Below the pieces are notes generated by a model. That model was not told the DNA's origin, ran no database searches, and saw only the letters and a list, made by a program, of their open reading frames with translations. A program made the position numbers and the translations under genes. Below are positions 45,612 through 55,156 of a DNA stretch of 64,000 nucleotides, in pieces. Each line of letters starts with the position of its first letter. The first letter of the stretch is position 1. Source of the DNA: Puniceibacterium sediminis (lineage in GTDB: Bacteria; Pseudomonadota; Alphaproteobacteria; Rhodobacterales; Rhodobacteraceae); the NCBI RefSeq assembly GCF_900188035.1, contig NZ_FZNN01000015.1:55830-119829 (forward strand). The letters are read 5' to 3'.

Positions 45612-46945
45612 TCCGCCCTTTTGTCACACCCGTTACAGGCGATGCCACGCTACCTAAGCAGGTGGATATCGTGGTGATCGGCGGCGGCATCGTCGGATGT
45701 TCGGCCGCCCTCTGGGCCGCAGAACAGGGGCACCGGGTCGCGCTGATCGAAAAGGGGCGCATCGCGGGCGAACAATCTGGGCGCAACTGGGGATGGGTGC
45801 GGCGCATGGGCCGGATTCCTGCCGAATATCCACTGGGGATTCAAAGCCTGCGGATATGGGCGGACCTCACCCGCCGCACCGGGCACGAGACGGGATTTTG
45901 CCGCGCCCGGGTCGTCTACACCGCCAGCACGCGCCACGAACTGGCCTGGCTCGACACGGTTGCGCGCGATGCTGACACCTTCGGCCTTGCCGTGACGCAG
46001 CTAAACCCGGCGCAGCTGGTCGCGCGGCTGCCCGGCTCGACCCTTCCCGCACAATCCGCCCTGCTGAGCGAAGACGACGGGCGCGCCGAACCGGCCCTTG
46101 CCGCCCCCGCCATCGCCAAGGCCGCGCGTGAGAATGGTGCAGCGATCGTGACCGGCTGCGCCGTGCGCAGTCTGGAAACATCCGCCGGGCGGGTTTCTGG
46201 TGTAGTGACGGAACGCGGCCGCATCGCATGCAGTGCTGTGATTTTGGCCGCTGGCGCATGGTCGCGGCTGTTTGCGGGCAACCTCGGGATCGACCTGCCA
46301 CAGCTGCGCGTGCGCAGTTCCGTCCTGCGCACCACGCCCGTCTCCGGCGGGCCGGACGCGGCGATCGGGACCGGACGGTTCGGCCTGCGCCCGCGCCTTG
46401 ACGGTGGATATACCATCGCCCGTCGGGGTCGCGCCGCAGTTCAGATCACGCCGGATGCGTTTCGCCTCATGCCGAAGTTTCTGCCCGGCCTGCGCAAGAA
46501 CCGCGCTGAATTGGGCCTGATCCTAGACCGTGGTGCCTGGGACGGTTTGGTCACGCCGCGCCGCTGGTCCGAGGACGCTGTTACCCCGTTTGAAACCTGC
46601 CGCGTGCTGGACCCCGAACCACAGCCCGCCGCGCTGAAGAAGGCGCTACGCGATGTTCAGCGCGCCTTTCCCGCCTTTGCGGACGCTCAGGTCGCGCAAA
46701 GCTGGGGCGGCATCATTGACGTGACGCCGGACGGGGTGCCGATCATCGACGCGGCACAACAGCTTTCCGGGTTGGTCATCGCCACCGGCTTTTCCGGCCA
46801 CGGTTTCGGCATCGGACCCGGGGCGGGACAGCTGGCCGCCGAGATCGCCACCGGTGCCGCGCCGCTGGTCGACCCCGCGCCGTTCCGGCTGTCGCGGTTT
46901 GGCACCACCGGCGCCCCACGGCCCGAAATGGCGGGGGCGCCATGA
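45608..46945 (+). CDS. FAD-dependent oxidoreductase (DAO family)
   Basis: A 445-residue flavoprotein of the D-amino-acid oxidase/sarcosine-oxidase fold. The dinucleotide motif VVIGGGIVGCSAAL is near residue 22, GRNWGWVRRMGR follows, and a C-terminal FAD-binding GFSGHGFGIGPGAGQ closes the domain. It would oxidise a secondary or tertiary amine (for example an N-methyl amino acid). If it is a demethylase the released formaldehyde could enter the C1 pathway nearby, but that is inference. Starts at 45608 (ATGA overlap); the frame runs back to 45281 inside the SDR gene. Confidence 0.88.
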   Translation: MIRPFVTPVTGDATLPKQVDIVVIGGGIVGCSAALWAAEQGHRVALIEKGRIAGEQSGRNWGWVRRMGRIPAEYPLGIQSLRIWADLTRRTGHETGFCRARVVYTASTRHELAWLDTVARDADTFGLAVTQLNPAQLVARLPGSTLPAQSALLSEDDGRAEPALAAPAIAKAARENGAAIVTGCAVRSLETSAGRVSGVVTERGRIACSAVILAAGAWSRLFAGNLGIDLPQLRVRSSVLRTTPVSGGPDAAIGTGRFGLRPRLDGGYTIARRGRAAVQITPDAFRLMPKFLPGLRKNRAELGLILDRGAWDGLVTPRRWSEDAVTPFETCRVLDPEPQPAALKKALRDVQRAFPAFADAQVAQSWGGIIDVTPDGVPIIDAAQQLSGLVIATGFSGHGFGIGPGAGQLAAEIATGAAPLVDPAPFRLSRFGTTGAPRPEMAGAP

Positions 46946-47065
46946 TCTGCCGCCAGCCTGTGCAAAGCTTTCTCGATCGCCCGACAAGGCGTTTGAATTG
47001 GACAGACCGTCCCCCAGATCGTCCCATGACACCAGTCAGACCACAACCAAAACGGAACAGAGCAC

Positions 47066-47875
47066 ATGATTGACAAGATCCGAATGGCCGAACTCACCTC
47101 GCAAGAGGCGCGCGAGCATCTTGATGACAAGGCCGTCGTGCTGCTGCCCATGGGCTCGCTCGAAGATCAGGGTATTCATGCCCCGATGGGCGACTACCTT
47201 GCCGCCGATCTCATGGCGATGGAGATCGCCAAAGCCGCCCGGGCGGATGGCGTGGCCACCTTTGTTGCCCCGGTGATCCCCTTTGGCGGCAAGGACTACT
47301 TTGAATCGAGCCACGGCGGCATCTCGATCAGCCATGCCACGCTTTGCGGCATTCTGGACGACATGTTCGGCTGCCTGCACCGTCACGGCATCCGCAAGCT
47401 GATGATCGTGAACGGCCACGGCGGCAACGTGCCCGCCATCACCGAAGTGGCGCTGCGCTGGCGGCAAAAGGCCGGGCTGTTCGTCCCCTCTATGTACCTC
47501 TGGCAGGTGGCTTACGGCGAACTTCCCGCCCTGATCGGCGCTGACAAGGCTGCAAAGTCCTCGGGTCACGGGGGGGATCCGCTGACATCGGTGGGCCTGC
47601 ATTTCTATCCCGACCTGCTGCGCCCCGACCTTGTGCGGCCGTCGCCCACTGGCAGCGCGATCAAGGGTCTCACCATCTCGGGCTTTTCCACGATCAGCTA
47701 TGACGGCGCCAAGATTCAGGTCCCGATCGAGGCGTTGGAGGCCACCGAAACCGGCGCATACGGCTGCGATCCGACCCTGTGTTCAGCTGAAACCGGGTCC
47801 GCCCTGACCGCCCGTCTGGCCGCCATCGGGGCCGGGCTGGTGCGCGACCACGTCGCCAGGGGACTGCACGACTGA
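47066..47875 (+). CDS. Creatininase family protein
   Basis: A 269-residue amidohydrolase of the creatininase fold. Metal-site features: MGSLEDQGIHAPMGDY (Glu, His, Asp), the NGHGGN motif near residue 118 and a downstream acidic region. Known members hydrolyse creatinine, formamidopyrimidines or 3-dehydro-scyllo-inosose, so the fold implies amide or C-C ring opening without naming the substrate. A 120-base gap separates it from the flavoprotein, and 56 bases from the TRAP genes. Confidence 0.88.
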   Translation: MIDKIRMAELTSQEAREHLDDKAVVLLPMGSLEDQGIHAPMGDYLAADLMAMEIAKAARADGVATFVAPVIPFGGKDYFESSHGGISISHATLCGILDDMFGCLHRHGIRKLMIVNGHGGNVPAITEVALRWRQKAGLFVPSMYLWQVAYGELPALIGADKAAKSSGHGGDPLTSVGLHFYPDLLRPDLVRPSPTGSAIKGLTISGFSTISYDGAKIQVPIEALEATETGAYGCDPTLCSAETGSALTARLAAIGAGLVRDHVARGLHD

Positions 47876-47931
47876 ATCCATAACCAAAGCCGGACAAACC
47901 GGCGAAACCCAACCGACAAGGAGTACTGACA

Positions 47932-48933
47932 ATGACATTTATGAAATCCCTGACCCTTGGCACGGCCATCGCGCTTGCCCTTGGTGGCGGCGCGCAGGCG
48001 GAAACCACCTGGCGCATGGCGACCAAGATGCCGGTAGACAGCCCCGAAGGGAAAGTATTCGAAAAATTCGCCGACCTGACCGAGGAATACACCGGTGGCG
48101 AGCTCAAGATTGACGTCTACCCGAACGAGCAGTTGGGCAAGGAAGACGCCGTTCTGGAGCAGCTTCAGGCCAATATCGTGCAGATCTACGCCGAAGGTTT
48201 TGGCTATCTGAAAAAGTGGGAACCGGCGCTGGCGTGGGTTGCGGCGGCCTTTGCCTTTGACGACTACGACCACTGGCAACGTTTCATGGTGTCCGACACC
48301 GTCAGCGGCTGGTTCGACAATGCTGCAGCGCAATCGGGCGTGCGCCCCTTGGGTGATCCGACCCTGATCCTGCGCGGGCCGTTCCGTGTCATGGTGTCAA
48401 ATGTGCCGGTCAATTCCGCAGCGGACATGGAGGGTATCAAGCTGCGGATGCACGAAAACAAGGTCGCCATCGAAACATGGGATACACTGGGGGCCGAAGT
48501 CGTCACCCTGCCCTGGACCGAAGTCTATCAGGGCATTTCCAAGGGCATCGTGCAGGCTGTGAACTCGCCCATCGCGCTGGTCGAATCCATGCGCTTTAAT
48601 GAGGTCGCGCCCTATATCGCACGCCATGATGAATACTGGCAGTCCGTCGGCTTCATGGTCAACGAGCAGGCGCTCGCGGATCTTCCTGAAGATACCCGTG
48701 CCGGGTTGATGAAGGCCTATGCCGAGGCGGGTGATTATTCCAAGGAAGTGATGTTCGCAGTTGCCGACGAAAGCATCGCGCGCATGGAAGCCGCCGGTGC
48801 CACCTACACGGTAATCGACACCGGGCCACTGGTCGCAAAGATGCAGGAGTATTACGCTGCGATGGCCGAGTCCGGTGAGCTCCCCGAAGGATTCATGGAG
48901 GCCATCGAAACCGCGCGGTCGCCCGCGAAATGA
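47932..48933 (+). CDS. TRAP transporter substrate-binding protein, DctP family
   Basis: A 333-residue exported protein, signal peptide ending AQA (about residue 22), with TRAP-type features: TWRMATKMP start of the mature chain, YPNEQLGKEDAVLEQLQ and the ligand-arginine region LKLRMHEN-like (GIKLRMHENK). It pairs with the membrane subunits that follow with ATGA overlap. AAGGAG precedes the ATG. Usual ligands are carboxylates; the exact one is unknown. Confidence 0.92.
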   Translation: MTFMKSLTLGTAIALALGGGAQAETTWRMATKMPVDSPEGKVFEKFADLTEEYTGGELKIDVYPNEQLGKEDAVLEQLQANIVQIYAEGFGYLKKWEPALAWVAAAFAFDDYDHWQRFMVSDTVSGWFDNAAAQSGVRPLGDPTLILRGPFRVMVSNVPVNSAADMEGIKLRMHENKVAIETWDTLGAEVVTLPWTEVYQGISKGIVQAVNSPIALVESMRFNEVAPYIARHDEYWQSVGFMVNEQALADLPEDTRAGLMKAYAEAGDYSKEVMFAVADESIARMEAAGATYTVIDTGPLVAKMQEYYAAMAESGELPEGFMEAIETARSPAK

Positions 48934-49493
48934 CGCCCTACGAATACACGCCAGAGGGTCCGCTACAGCGGGCCCTCAACCGGGCGGACCGGCTGAACTG
49001 GTCGCTGGGGGGCGTGTTCCTCTGGCTCTCCAACATATGTCTTCTGATCATGCTGGGCCTGACCGCCGCCACCTTTATCCTGCGCCCGATGGGCCTTGCG
49101 CCCTACTGGATGTGGCCTTGGACGATGGTGTTTTTCATCTGGCTGTCTTTCTTTGGCTTTTTCGCGCTTTACGCCCGGCTCAAGGATGTGCGCGTCGATT
49201 TCATCGCAGGCCTGATGGGCCCGATAGGCATGGCCTTCACTCGGTTGCTGGCGGATGCGGCGGCTCTGCTGGTGACTGGTGTGCTGCTTTGGCAACTGCC
49301 AGCGGTGCTTGCCACTTCGCGCGGGGTCTTTGACGGTGCCATCTTGCCTGCAGGGCTGGAGTTGCCCCGCATCGCGCTGTCTATTCCTCTGTTCATCTCA
49401 ACCTTTCTCGTCGCGCTCGCGGCCTTGCTTGATCTTGCCAAGATGGCATCTGGCATGCCCGAAAACGTCACCGACGACTATCCGGAGATCTGA
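48930..49493 (+). CDS. TRAP transporter small permease, DctQ family
   Basis: A 187-residue membrane protein with four predicted helices (around FLWLSNICLLIML, WMWPWTMVFFIWLSFFG, FTRLLADAAALLVTG, IALSIPLFISTFLVAL). It overlaps the DctP gene by ATGA and lies 3 bases before the DctM gene. Small subunit joining the sodium-driven transporter. Confidence 0.88.
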   Translation: MTPYEYTPEGPLQRALNRADRLNWSLGGVFLWLSNICLLIMLGLTAATFILRPMGLAPYWMWPWTMVFFIWLSFFGFFALYARLKDVRVDFIAGLMGPIGMAFTRLLADAAALLVTGVLLWQLPAVLATSRGVFDGAILPAGLELPRIALSIPLFISTFLVALAALLDLAKMASGMPENVTDDYPEI

Positions 49494-49496
49494 CAC

Positions 49497-50780
49497 GTGG
49501 CATGGATACTTTTTGGCACCTTCATCGCGCTGATCCTGCTGCGGGTGCCCATCGCGATTGCCATAGGCACCGCAACCGTTCTGACATTTCTGACCTCGGA
49601 TTTCTCGAACGCGCTGCAGATCATCCCGCAGCAGATGCTTGAGGGCGTGAACAAAGCGTCGCTGACCGCCGTGCCATTTTTCATCATGGCCGGAAACCTG
49701 ATGAACGTGACTGGCGTGACGCACCGGATCTTTGCCTTTGCCAATGCGCTGGTGGGGCACCTGAAGGGTGGGTTGGCGCAGGTCAACGTGTTGTCGTCGA
49801 TGATCTTTGCCGGCATCTCGGGTGCGGCCGTCGCCGACTGCGCGGGCCTTGGCGCGATCGAGATCAAGGCGATGCGCGAAAGCGGGTACAAACCGGACTT
49901 TGCCGCCGCGATCACTGTGGCTTCTTCCGTCATCGGGCCGCTTATCCCGCCATCAATCGGGCTGGTGATCTATGCCTTTCTGGCGCAGCAATCCATCGAA
50001 CGCATGTTCCTTGCCGGTCTCATTCCGGGAATACTCGTCGGGCTCGCCCTAATGCTTTATGTCCGCATCCGCGCCAGCTTTGAGGATTTTCCGACCCAGC
50101 GCCGCGCCACAGTGCGGGAGGTTGCAGGCACCGCACGCCACGGCTTTGCCGCCCTCATGGCGCCCGCCATCATCCTTGGCTCGATCATGTTCGGCGTCGT
50201 GACCGCGACCGAGGCAGGTGTTCTTGCCTGCCTCTACTGCATATTCCTGGGCATCTGGTACCGCGAACTGACGGTGAAAAGCTTCTTCGCGGCCCTCAGC
50301 GACACCGCGATGATGACATCGGTCATCATGATCATCATCGCGTTCTCCATCGCCATGGGCTGGCTTCTGGCCATCGACCAAACGCCGCAAAAACTGGCTG
50401 ATTGGACCTTCGCCCTGACCGAGGACAAGAACACCTTTCTGGCGCTGCTGCTGGTGTTCATCATCCTTGTCGGCTGCGTCGTCGAAGGCGTCCCGGCCAA
50501 GCTGATCCTGGTGCCCACCCTGCTGCCACTGATCGACGCCTATGGCATCGACCGGGTGCATTTCGGCATCATCATCCAACTGGGCCTGCTGATCGGCATT
50601 GCCACGCCGCCGATGGGCATCGGCCTTTATATCGTCGCCGAAGTCGGGCGGGTGCGCTTTGAAAAGGTGACGCTGGCGGTGCTGCCAATGCTGCTGCCGC
50701 TGTTCGCGGTGCTGATCCTGCTGACCTATGTGCCGCTTACCGTGACCTTTCTGCCCGATCTCATCCTCGGAAAACAATAA
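49497..50780 (+). CDS. TRAP transporter large permease, DctM family
   Basis: A 427-residue membrane protein of 12 or so helices with the DctM patterns VPFFIMAGNLM, ISGAAVADCAGLGAIEIKAM and VIGPLIPPSIGLVIY. GTG start at 49497 (no better ATG close by). It is the translocating subunit. The last gene of the TRAP trio; the RraA-like gene follows after 9 bases, suggesting that protein acts on the imported acid. Confidence 0.92.
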   Translation: MAWILFGTFIALILLRVPIAIAIGTATVLTFLTSDFSNALQIIPQQMLEGVNKASLTAVPFFIMAGNLMNVTGVTHRIFAFANALVGHLKGGLAQVNVLSSMIFAGISGAAVADCAGLGAIEIKAMRESGYKPDFAAAITVASSVIGPLIPPSIGLVIYAFLAQQSIERMFLAGLIPGILVGLALMLYVRIRASFEDFPTQRRATVREVAGTARHGFAALMAPAIILGSIMFGVVTATEAGVLACLYCIFLGIWYRELTVKSFFAALSDTAMMTSVIMIIIAFSIAMGWLLAIDQTPQKLADWTFALTEDKNTFLALLLVFIILVGCVVEGVPAKLILVPTLLPLIDAYGIDRVHFGIIIQLGLLIGIATPPMGIGLYIVAEVGRVRFEKVTLAVLPMLLPLFAVLILLTYVPLTVTFLPDLILGKQ

Positions 50781-50789
50781 GGGACTACC

Positions 50790-51467
50790 ATGTCAAACCT
50801 CGTCTACAAAATGAGCCCGATGCCTGCACCAATCCCGCAGGACAAACTTGACCGGCTGGCAAAGCTGGAAACCGCGACCATTGGTCATTTCTACCACTTC
50901 GGCTTTGCCACCCCCGCGATCCAGCCGGTTCTGCAGGGCAAGGTCATCGCCGCCACCGTCGCGACCCTAGCCATTCCGGGCCTTGATTCCACCCTGCTCC
51001 ACCATTGTCTGAGCCAGTGCGGGCCGGGCTACTTCCTGGCCGTGGACCGGCTGGGCGATACCAAATACGCCTGCTGGGGTGGCGGCGTAACCCGAATGGC
51101 GGCGATGATCGGCCTTGAGGGCGGCTGCGTCGACGGCCCCCACACCGACACCGCCGAGATCATCGAACAGGATTTTCCCATGTGGTCGCGCGGCGCGTCG
51201 CCCGTCACCACACGGCTTTACGATTCCGGCGGCGGGTTTAACGTGCCGGTCTGCATCGGCGGTGCGGCTGTGCTCCCGGGTTATGCGGTGCTGGCGGACG
51301 AATCCGGCGTGTTGTTCATCGCGCCCGATGATCTGGACGAAGTCATCGAACAGGCCGAGATCAAGACCGCCCGCGGCCTTGTCAACGAGGCCAAGATCAC
51401 CGATGGCACCCATCTGGGCACCATGTCTGGCGCCAGTGCCATGGTGCAGGCCAAACTGGATGTCTGA
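50790..51467 (+). CDS. RraA-family protein, divergent (HMG aldolase/RraA fold)
   Basis: A 225-residue protein of the RraA/4-hydroxy-4-methyl-2-oxoglutarate aldolase fold. The expected glycine-rich segment and VDG turn are present (GLEGGCVDGPHTDTAEI), but the usual RD pair is changed: Arg is not in place (HTD), only the Asp remains. Aldolase or oxaloacetate decarboxylase activity may therefore be altered. It could instead be a decarboxylase-like or tautomerase-like member, or a regulator. Co-transcribed with the TRAP genes. Confidence 0.78.
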   Translation: MSNLVYKMSPMPAPIPQDKLDRLAKLETATIGHFYHFGFATPAIQPVLQGKVIAATVATLAIPGLDSTLLHHCLSQCGPGYFLAVDRLGDTKYACWGGGVTRMAAMIGLEGGCVDGPHTDTAEIIEQDFPMWSRGASPVTTRLYDSGGGFNVPVCIGGAAVLPGYAVLADESGVLFIAPDDLDEVIEQAEIKTARGLVNEAKITDGTHLGTMSGASAMVQAKLDV

Positions 51468-51719
51468 GGCGGCCTCAGACATCCTCGGAAAAAGGAACTG
51501 TAGGTCAGATGCGTGGCACACCAGTCCCGGGCCGACCTGCTTTTATGGGCGCGGTTGACATGCTTGCAGGCCACGCACAGCGGGGCGATGACCTCGGTCA
51601 CCGGGATGCCTATCAACCGCGCTGCTGCAGTGTCTTGCTCCCGAGGCATCAGAGCGAGGGTAGACGCCGTAGCCCTGCCGCACCATTTCCCAGACCTCCC
51701 CAATCCTGAAGGAACCCCA

Positions 51720-52652
51720 ATGACTGTCGCTGTTTATCTTCCCGTGCAGGACAAGACCCAGTTTTGGGTTGATATGCTGCAATCCCACCTGCCCGGCTGG
51801 ACCATCGCCGCGATGGATGATGTCACCGACCCCGAAGCGGTGACCTATGCCGTTGTCTGGCGTCCGCGCACCGGCGATCTGGCTAAGTTTGCCAATCTCA
51901 AGGCTATCGTGTCCATCGGTGCGGGGATTGACCACGTTCTGGTCGATGAAAAGCTGCCCGCGGGTGTGCCGATCATCCGCACCGTGGGCGATGACCTGAC
52001 GCAACGTATGCGCGAATACGTGGCGCTACATGTGCTGCGTCATCACCGCGACATGCCGCGTCAGCTGCGCGCGCAGGCCGAACGTGACTGGCATGCCATC
52101 GTGGTGCCCGTGGCACCCAAGCGCGCCGTTGGCGTCATGGGACTTGGCAATCTTGGCGCGGCGGCGGCGCGCTCCCTGGCCGATCTGGGTTTTGCCACCC
52201 GCGGCTGGTCGAAATCCGCGAAATCCATTGACGGGGTTGAAACCTTTGCCGGGCCGGAACAGTTCGACGGCTTCCTTTCGGGTTGCGAGATCCTTGTAAA
52301 CCTGCTGCCGATGACCGATCAGACAAGCGGAATCCTGAACGCCGACCTGTTTGGCAAACTCGCCCCTGGTGCCTGCATCATCAATTGTGCCCGGGGTGGG
52401 CACCTTGTGGACGATGACCTGATTGCCGCGCTGGAGAATGGCACGATCAAACAGGCCACGCTGGATGTCTTTCATGTCGAACCCTTGCCCGCCGATCACG
52501 CCTTTTGGGGGCACCCGGCCATCACCGTGACACCACATGTCGCGTCCCAGATCGACGCGGGCACCGGCGGGCGGATCATCGCAGGAAACCTCAAGACGTT
52601 CGAAGGCACCGGCAGCTGCGCCGATCTGGCCGACGCCGTCCGGGGGTATTGA
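51720..52652 (+). CDS. ghrA: Glyoxylate/hydroxypyruvate reductase A (2-hydroxyacid dehydrogenase)
   Basis: A 310-residue GhrA-type enzyme: cofactor turn GLGNLGAAAA, the Arg in NCARGGHLVDDD, Glu in FHVEPLP and His in TPHVASQ. It reduces glyoxylate or hydroxypyruvate, or another 2-keto acid. ATG at 51720; the open frame continues upstream to 51513 in a gap of about 250 bases that shows no recognised gene. The neighbouring RraA-like and TRAP genes suggest it reduces a keto acid made from the imported compound. It is a distant relative of hprA at 22314. Confidence 0.88.
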   Translation: MTVAVYLPVQDKTQFWVDMLQSHLPGWTIAAMDDVTDPEAVTYAVVWRPRTGDLAKFANLKAIVSIGAGIDHVLVDEKLPAGVPIIRTVGDDLTQRMREYVALHVLRHHRDMPRQLRAQAERDWHAIVVPVAPKRAVGVMGLGNLGAAAARSLADLGFATRGWSKSAKSIDGVETFAGPEQFDGFLSGCEILVNLLPMTDQTSGILNADLFGKLAPGACIINCARGGHLVDDDLIAALENGTIKQATLDVFHVEPLPADHAFWGHPAITVTPHVASQIDAGTGGRIIAGNLKTFEGTGSCADLADAVRGY

Positions 52653-52754
52653 CGCGGCGCTGCGTCCGGCCCTGACTTTGGGCCGGATCGCCTTTCTCCC
52701 CTATGACGGGGGCGTCTTGCGTATCATCCTAGCCTCACTTTGACCAAGGTGGGC

Positions 52755-54422
52755 TTAGATGTGAAACGCCACACCCTCTGCCGCCAGCCCCCCACCCAGT
52801 GCCGACACTGTGCCATCAGCACGCCAGCAGGCGGCGCCAGTCATCTCGCCGTTTGGACCAAAGGCGATGGCATTCATGCCGCCGCCGATATGTGGCACCA
52901 CGCGCACATCGTGCCCCTTTGCCTGCAGGGCCTCCACGTGGTGCGCAAAGCATGGCTCGACCTCGACATGGCTACCTTCGGTCCAGACGCGCGGGGCCTC
53001 GACCGCCTGTTGGGGCGTCATACCGTGGTCGATCAGGTTGACGATCGCCTGCATTGCCGACGGGAAAATCCTCAGCGCCCCCGGCAGACCAAGTGCAAAG
53101 GCCGGTTTCCCCTCCTTCAGCACAATCATCGGCGCCATCGAGGTTGGCACCCGCTTGCCCGGCGCGACCGACAGCGCCTTGCCCGGGTGCGGATCGAAAT
53201 TATACATGTAGTTGTTGGGGATGATCCCGGTGCCCGGCACCATGAACCGCGCCCCGAATAGCCCGTTGATCGTATGGGTGGCCGACAGGATCATCCCGTC
53301 GCGGTCCGCGACGGTGATATGTGTTGTGTTGTTGCTTTCGTATCCCGGGGGCACAGCCGCCGCCCCGCCGACATCACGCAGCCGCGCCCGACAATTGCGG
53401 GCATAATCCTTGGATGTGAACCGCCCGACCGGGATATCGACAAAATCCGGATCCCCCGAGGCTGCGCGGCGGTCTTCGAACCCGATGCGGATCACCTCCA
53501 TCAGCAGGTGCAGGCGCTCAGCGGAATCAAATTCCATCGCCGCCAGATCGTACCCTTCGAGGATGTTCAGCATCTGCGCCACATGCACGCCCGACGATGC
53601 GGGTGGCGGGGGACCGGCGATTTCATAGCCGCGATAGGTCGAAAAGATCGCCTCGCGTTCGCGCGGGACATATCCGGCCAGATCGGCCAGCGTCACTGAC
53701 CCCGCATCGTCGCCACCGGTATTCAGGCGGTCAACCAGCGCCCGCCCCAGCGCTCCGCCGTGCAGCGCCTTGGCACCTTCGTCGCGGATCAGTTTCAGAC
53801 TTTGCGCATATTCCGGCATCGTCAGGTGATGCCCAACTGGCGCGGGCGACCCGTCCGGCAGAAAGATGCGCGAAATCTCGGGGTCTGCTGCAAGATCCTC
53901 GGCATTGCGAAGGATATTCCCGTTCAGATAATTTGAAACGCGAAAGCCTCCCGCTGCCAGACGGATCGCGGGCGAGATCACGTCAGAAAACGGCAGTCGC
54001 CCGTGCTGGGCATGCATTGCGCACCATCCGGCCAGGTTGCCCGGCACCGCGACGGACGATGGGCCAACAAGATTGCGGCGGCCCACCGTTTCCATGTATT
54101 CGGGCAGGCTGTCCGACACTGGCTGGAACATATCTGGCCGCGCGGAACCCGAAGCCTGCGACAGGCAATCGAACACCACGTGGCGCCCGTCAGCCAATCG
54201 CAGATGGGATACGCCGCCACCGGCAATGCCCACCATCATGGGTTCGACCACAGTCAGCGCCAGCAGCGCCGCCACACCCGCGTCGACTGCGTTACCACCC
54301 GCCGCCAGCATCTCGTGGCCGGCGGCCGATCCCAGCGGGTGGTTGGTCACCACCACCCCGCCAGAGCCTGAGGCCGGATGTTTCTTGCAGGTGAAGGGCA
54401 TGTTGGGTGTGGGCGCGGTCAT
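52755..54422 (-). CDS. Gamma-glutamyltransferase family protein
   Basis: A 555-residue N-terminal-nucleophile hydrolase. The autocleavage Thr that becomes the nucleophile lies in NNTTHITVAD (about residue 367), with family features GGNAVDAGVAALLALTVVEP, PSSVAVPGNLAGW and GRHP-like PGKRVPTSMAP. No signal peptide is seen, so it is probably cytoplasmic. It may remove or transfer a gamma-glutamyl group, or act as an acylase on the compound handled by the hyu cluster. It is convergent with ghrA. Confidence 0.9.
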   Translation of the reverse strand: MTAPTPNMPFTCKKHPASGSGGVVVTNHPLGSAAGHEMLAAGGNAVDAGVAALLALTVVEPMMVGIAGGGVSHLRLADGRHVVFDCLSQASGSARPDMFQPVSDSLPEYMETVGRRNLVGPSSVAVPGNLAGWCAMHAQHGRLPFSDVISPAIRLAAGGFRVSNYLNGNILRNAEDLAADPEISRIFLPDGSPAPVGHHLTMPEYAQSLKLIRDEGAKALHGGALGRALVDRLNTGGDDAGSVTLADLAGYVPREREAIFSTYRGYEIAGPPPPASSGVHVAQMLNILEGYDLAAMEFDSAERLHLLMEVIRIGFEDRRAASGDPDFVDIPVGRFTSKDYARNCRARLRDVGGAAAVPPGYESNNTTHITVADRDGMILSATHTINGLFGARFMVPGTGIIPNNYMYNFDPHPGKALSVAPGKRVPTSMAPMIVLKEGKPAFALGLPGALRIFPSAMQAIVNLIDHGMTPQQAVEAPRVWTEGSHVEVEPCFAHHVEALQAKGHDVRVVPHIGGGMNAIAFGPNGEMTGAACWRADGTVSALGGGLAAEGVAFHI

Positions 54423-54625
54423 GTCGTTGATATTCCTATTCCGTCAGCAAGAAAATCCAGACTTGGGAACATGTTAAACCTCCTATTCACCGGGTGTGAA
54501 GGACTGGCTGGAATCTGTCCGGAAATACTTTGGTTGCGGTCGCGCCTGTTGCTGACATTTTGAACCATGCGATCCGAATGCCGTGCAGACGCTCTGAATT
54601 GAACGCGTTCCGGCGGCACCTGCCC

Positions 54626-55152
54626 CTAGCCGAAAGTGGTGGGCAGGTCAGCCAACGGAATGAAGACCCGGGTCGGGTTTTCGGGATCGTTCAGGCTCTG
54701 GAACCCCAGATCTGTATAAAATCGCCAGCGGCGCTCAACCACGGCGTCTCTCAGCAGGTTCAGCACGATGGCGGAGCACTTTATCTGTCCGGAGATTCCC
54801 AGACAGGGGCGCAGGGCGTCCAGCAACAAGGCCGTTCCGAGGCCACGATCCTGCTGGTCCTGCCGCACCAACGGCGCGGATGTAGATGACCAGTACATCG
54901 GGGATGGGGTCCGTTGCCATGGCTATAGGCGCAGGTCAGCGCGTATGGTGGGCGCCCCCAGAATGTAAAGCCAATGACAGACCGGTGGTCACCAGCCGTC
55001 GCCATGTAGGCCACAACTATTCCAGCCTTGGTGCTATCGCTCAGCGATGATTTCAAAAAGGTGCCAATCGGACCAAAGCCACAGGAAAAGGCGCTGCAGT
55101 TGTGAAGCGCCGTGTCGAAATTCGCAATGGCCAGAGGGAGACGTTCCGGCAC
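54626..55152 (-). pseudogene. Frameshifted TacT-like GNAT toxin
   Basis: Reading leftwards from a GTG at 55152, one frame gives LAIANFDTALHNCSAFSCG and later VIGFTFWGRPPYAL, matching the N-terminal half of DUF1778-partnered GNAT toxins (FdCG, then ViGyY). The next family segment (TDPIPDVLVIYI, cf. DPIPVLVLGRLA) is in another frame, and the acetyl-CoA site QDRGLGTALLLDAL with RFYTDLGFQSL is in a third, ending at 54626. Two frameshifts at about 54900-54930 and 54870-54890 therefore destroy the toxin. It begins 4 bases after the antitoxin-like gene stop, the usual operon order. Confidence 0.75.
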
Positions 55153-55156
55153 TCCT

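Noticed and set aside
51468..51719. Possible small gene between the RraA-like gene and ghrA
   Set aside because: Frames on both strands (for example a CVACKHVN-containing minus frame) have no start with ribosome site or family; left as intergenic.
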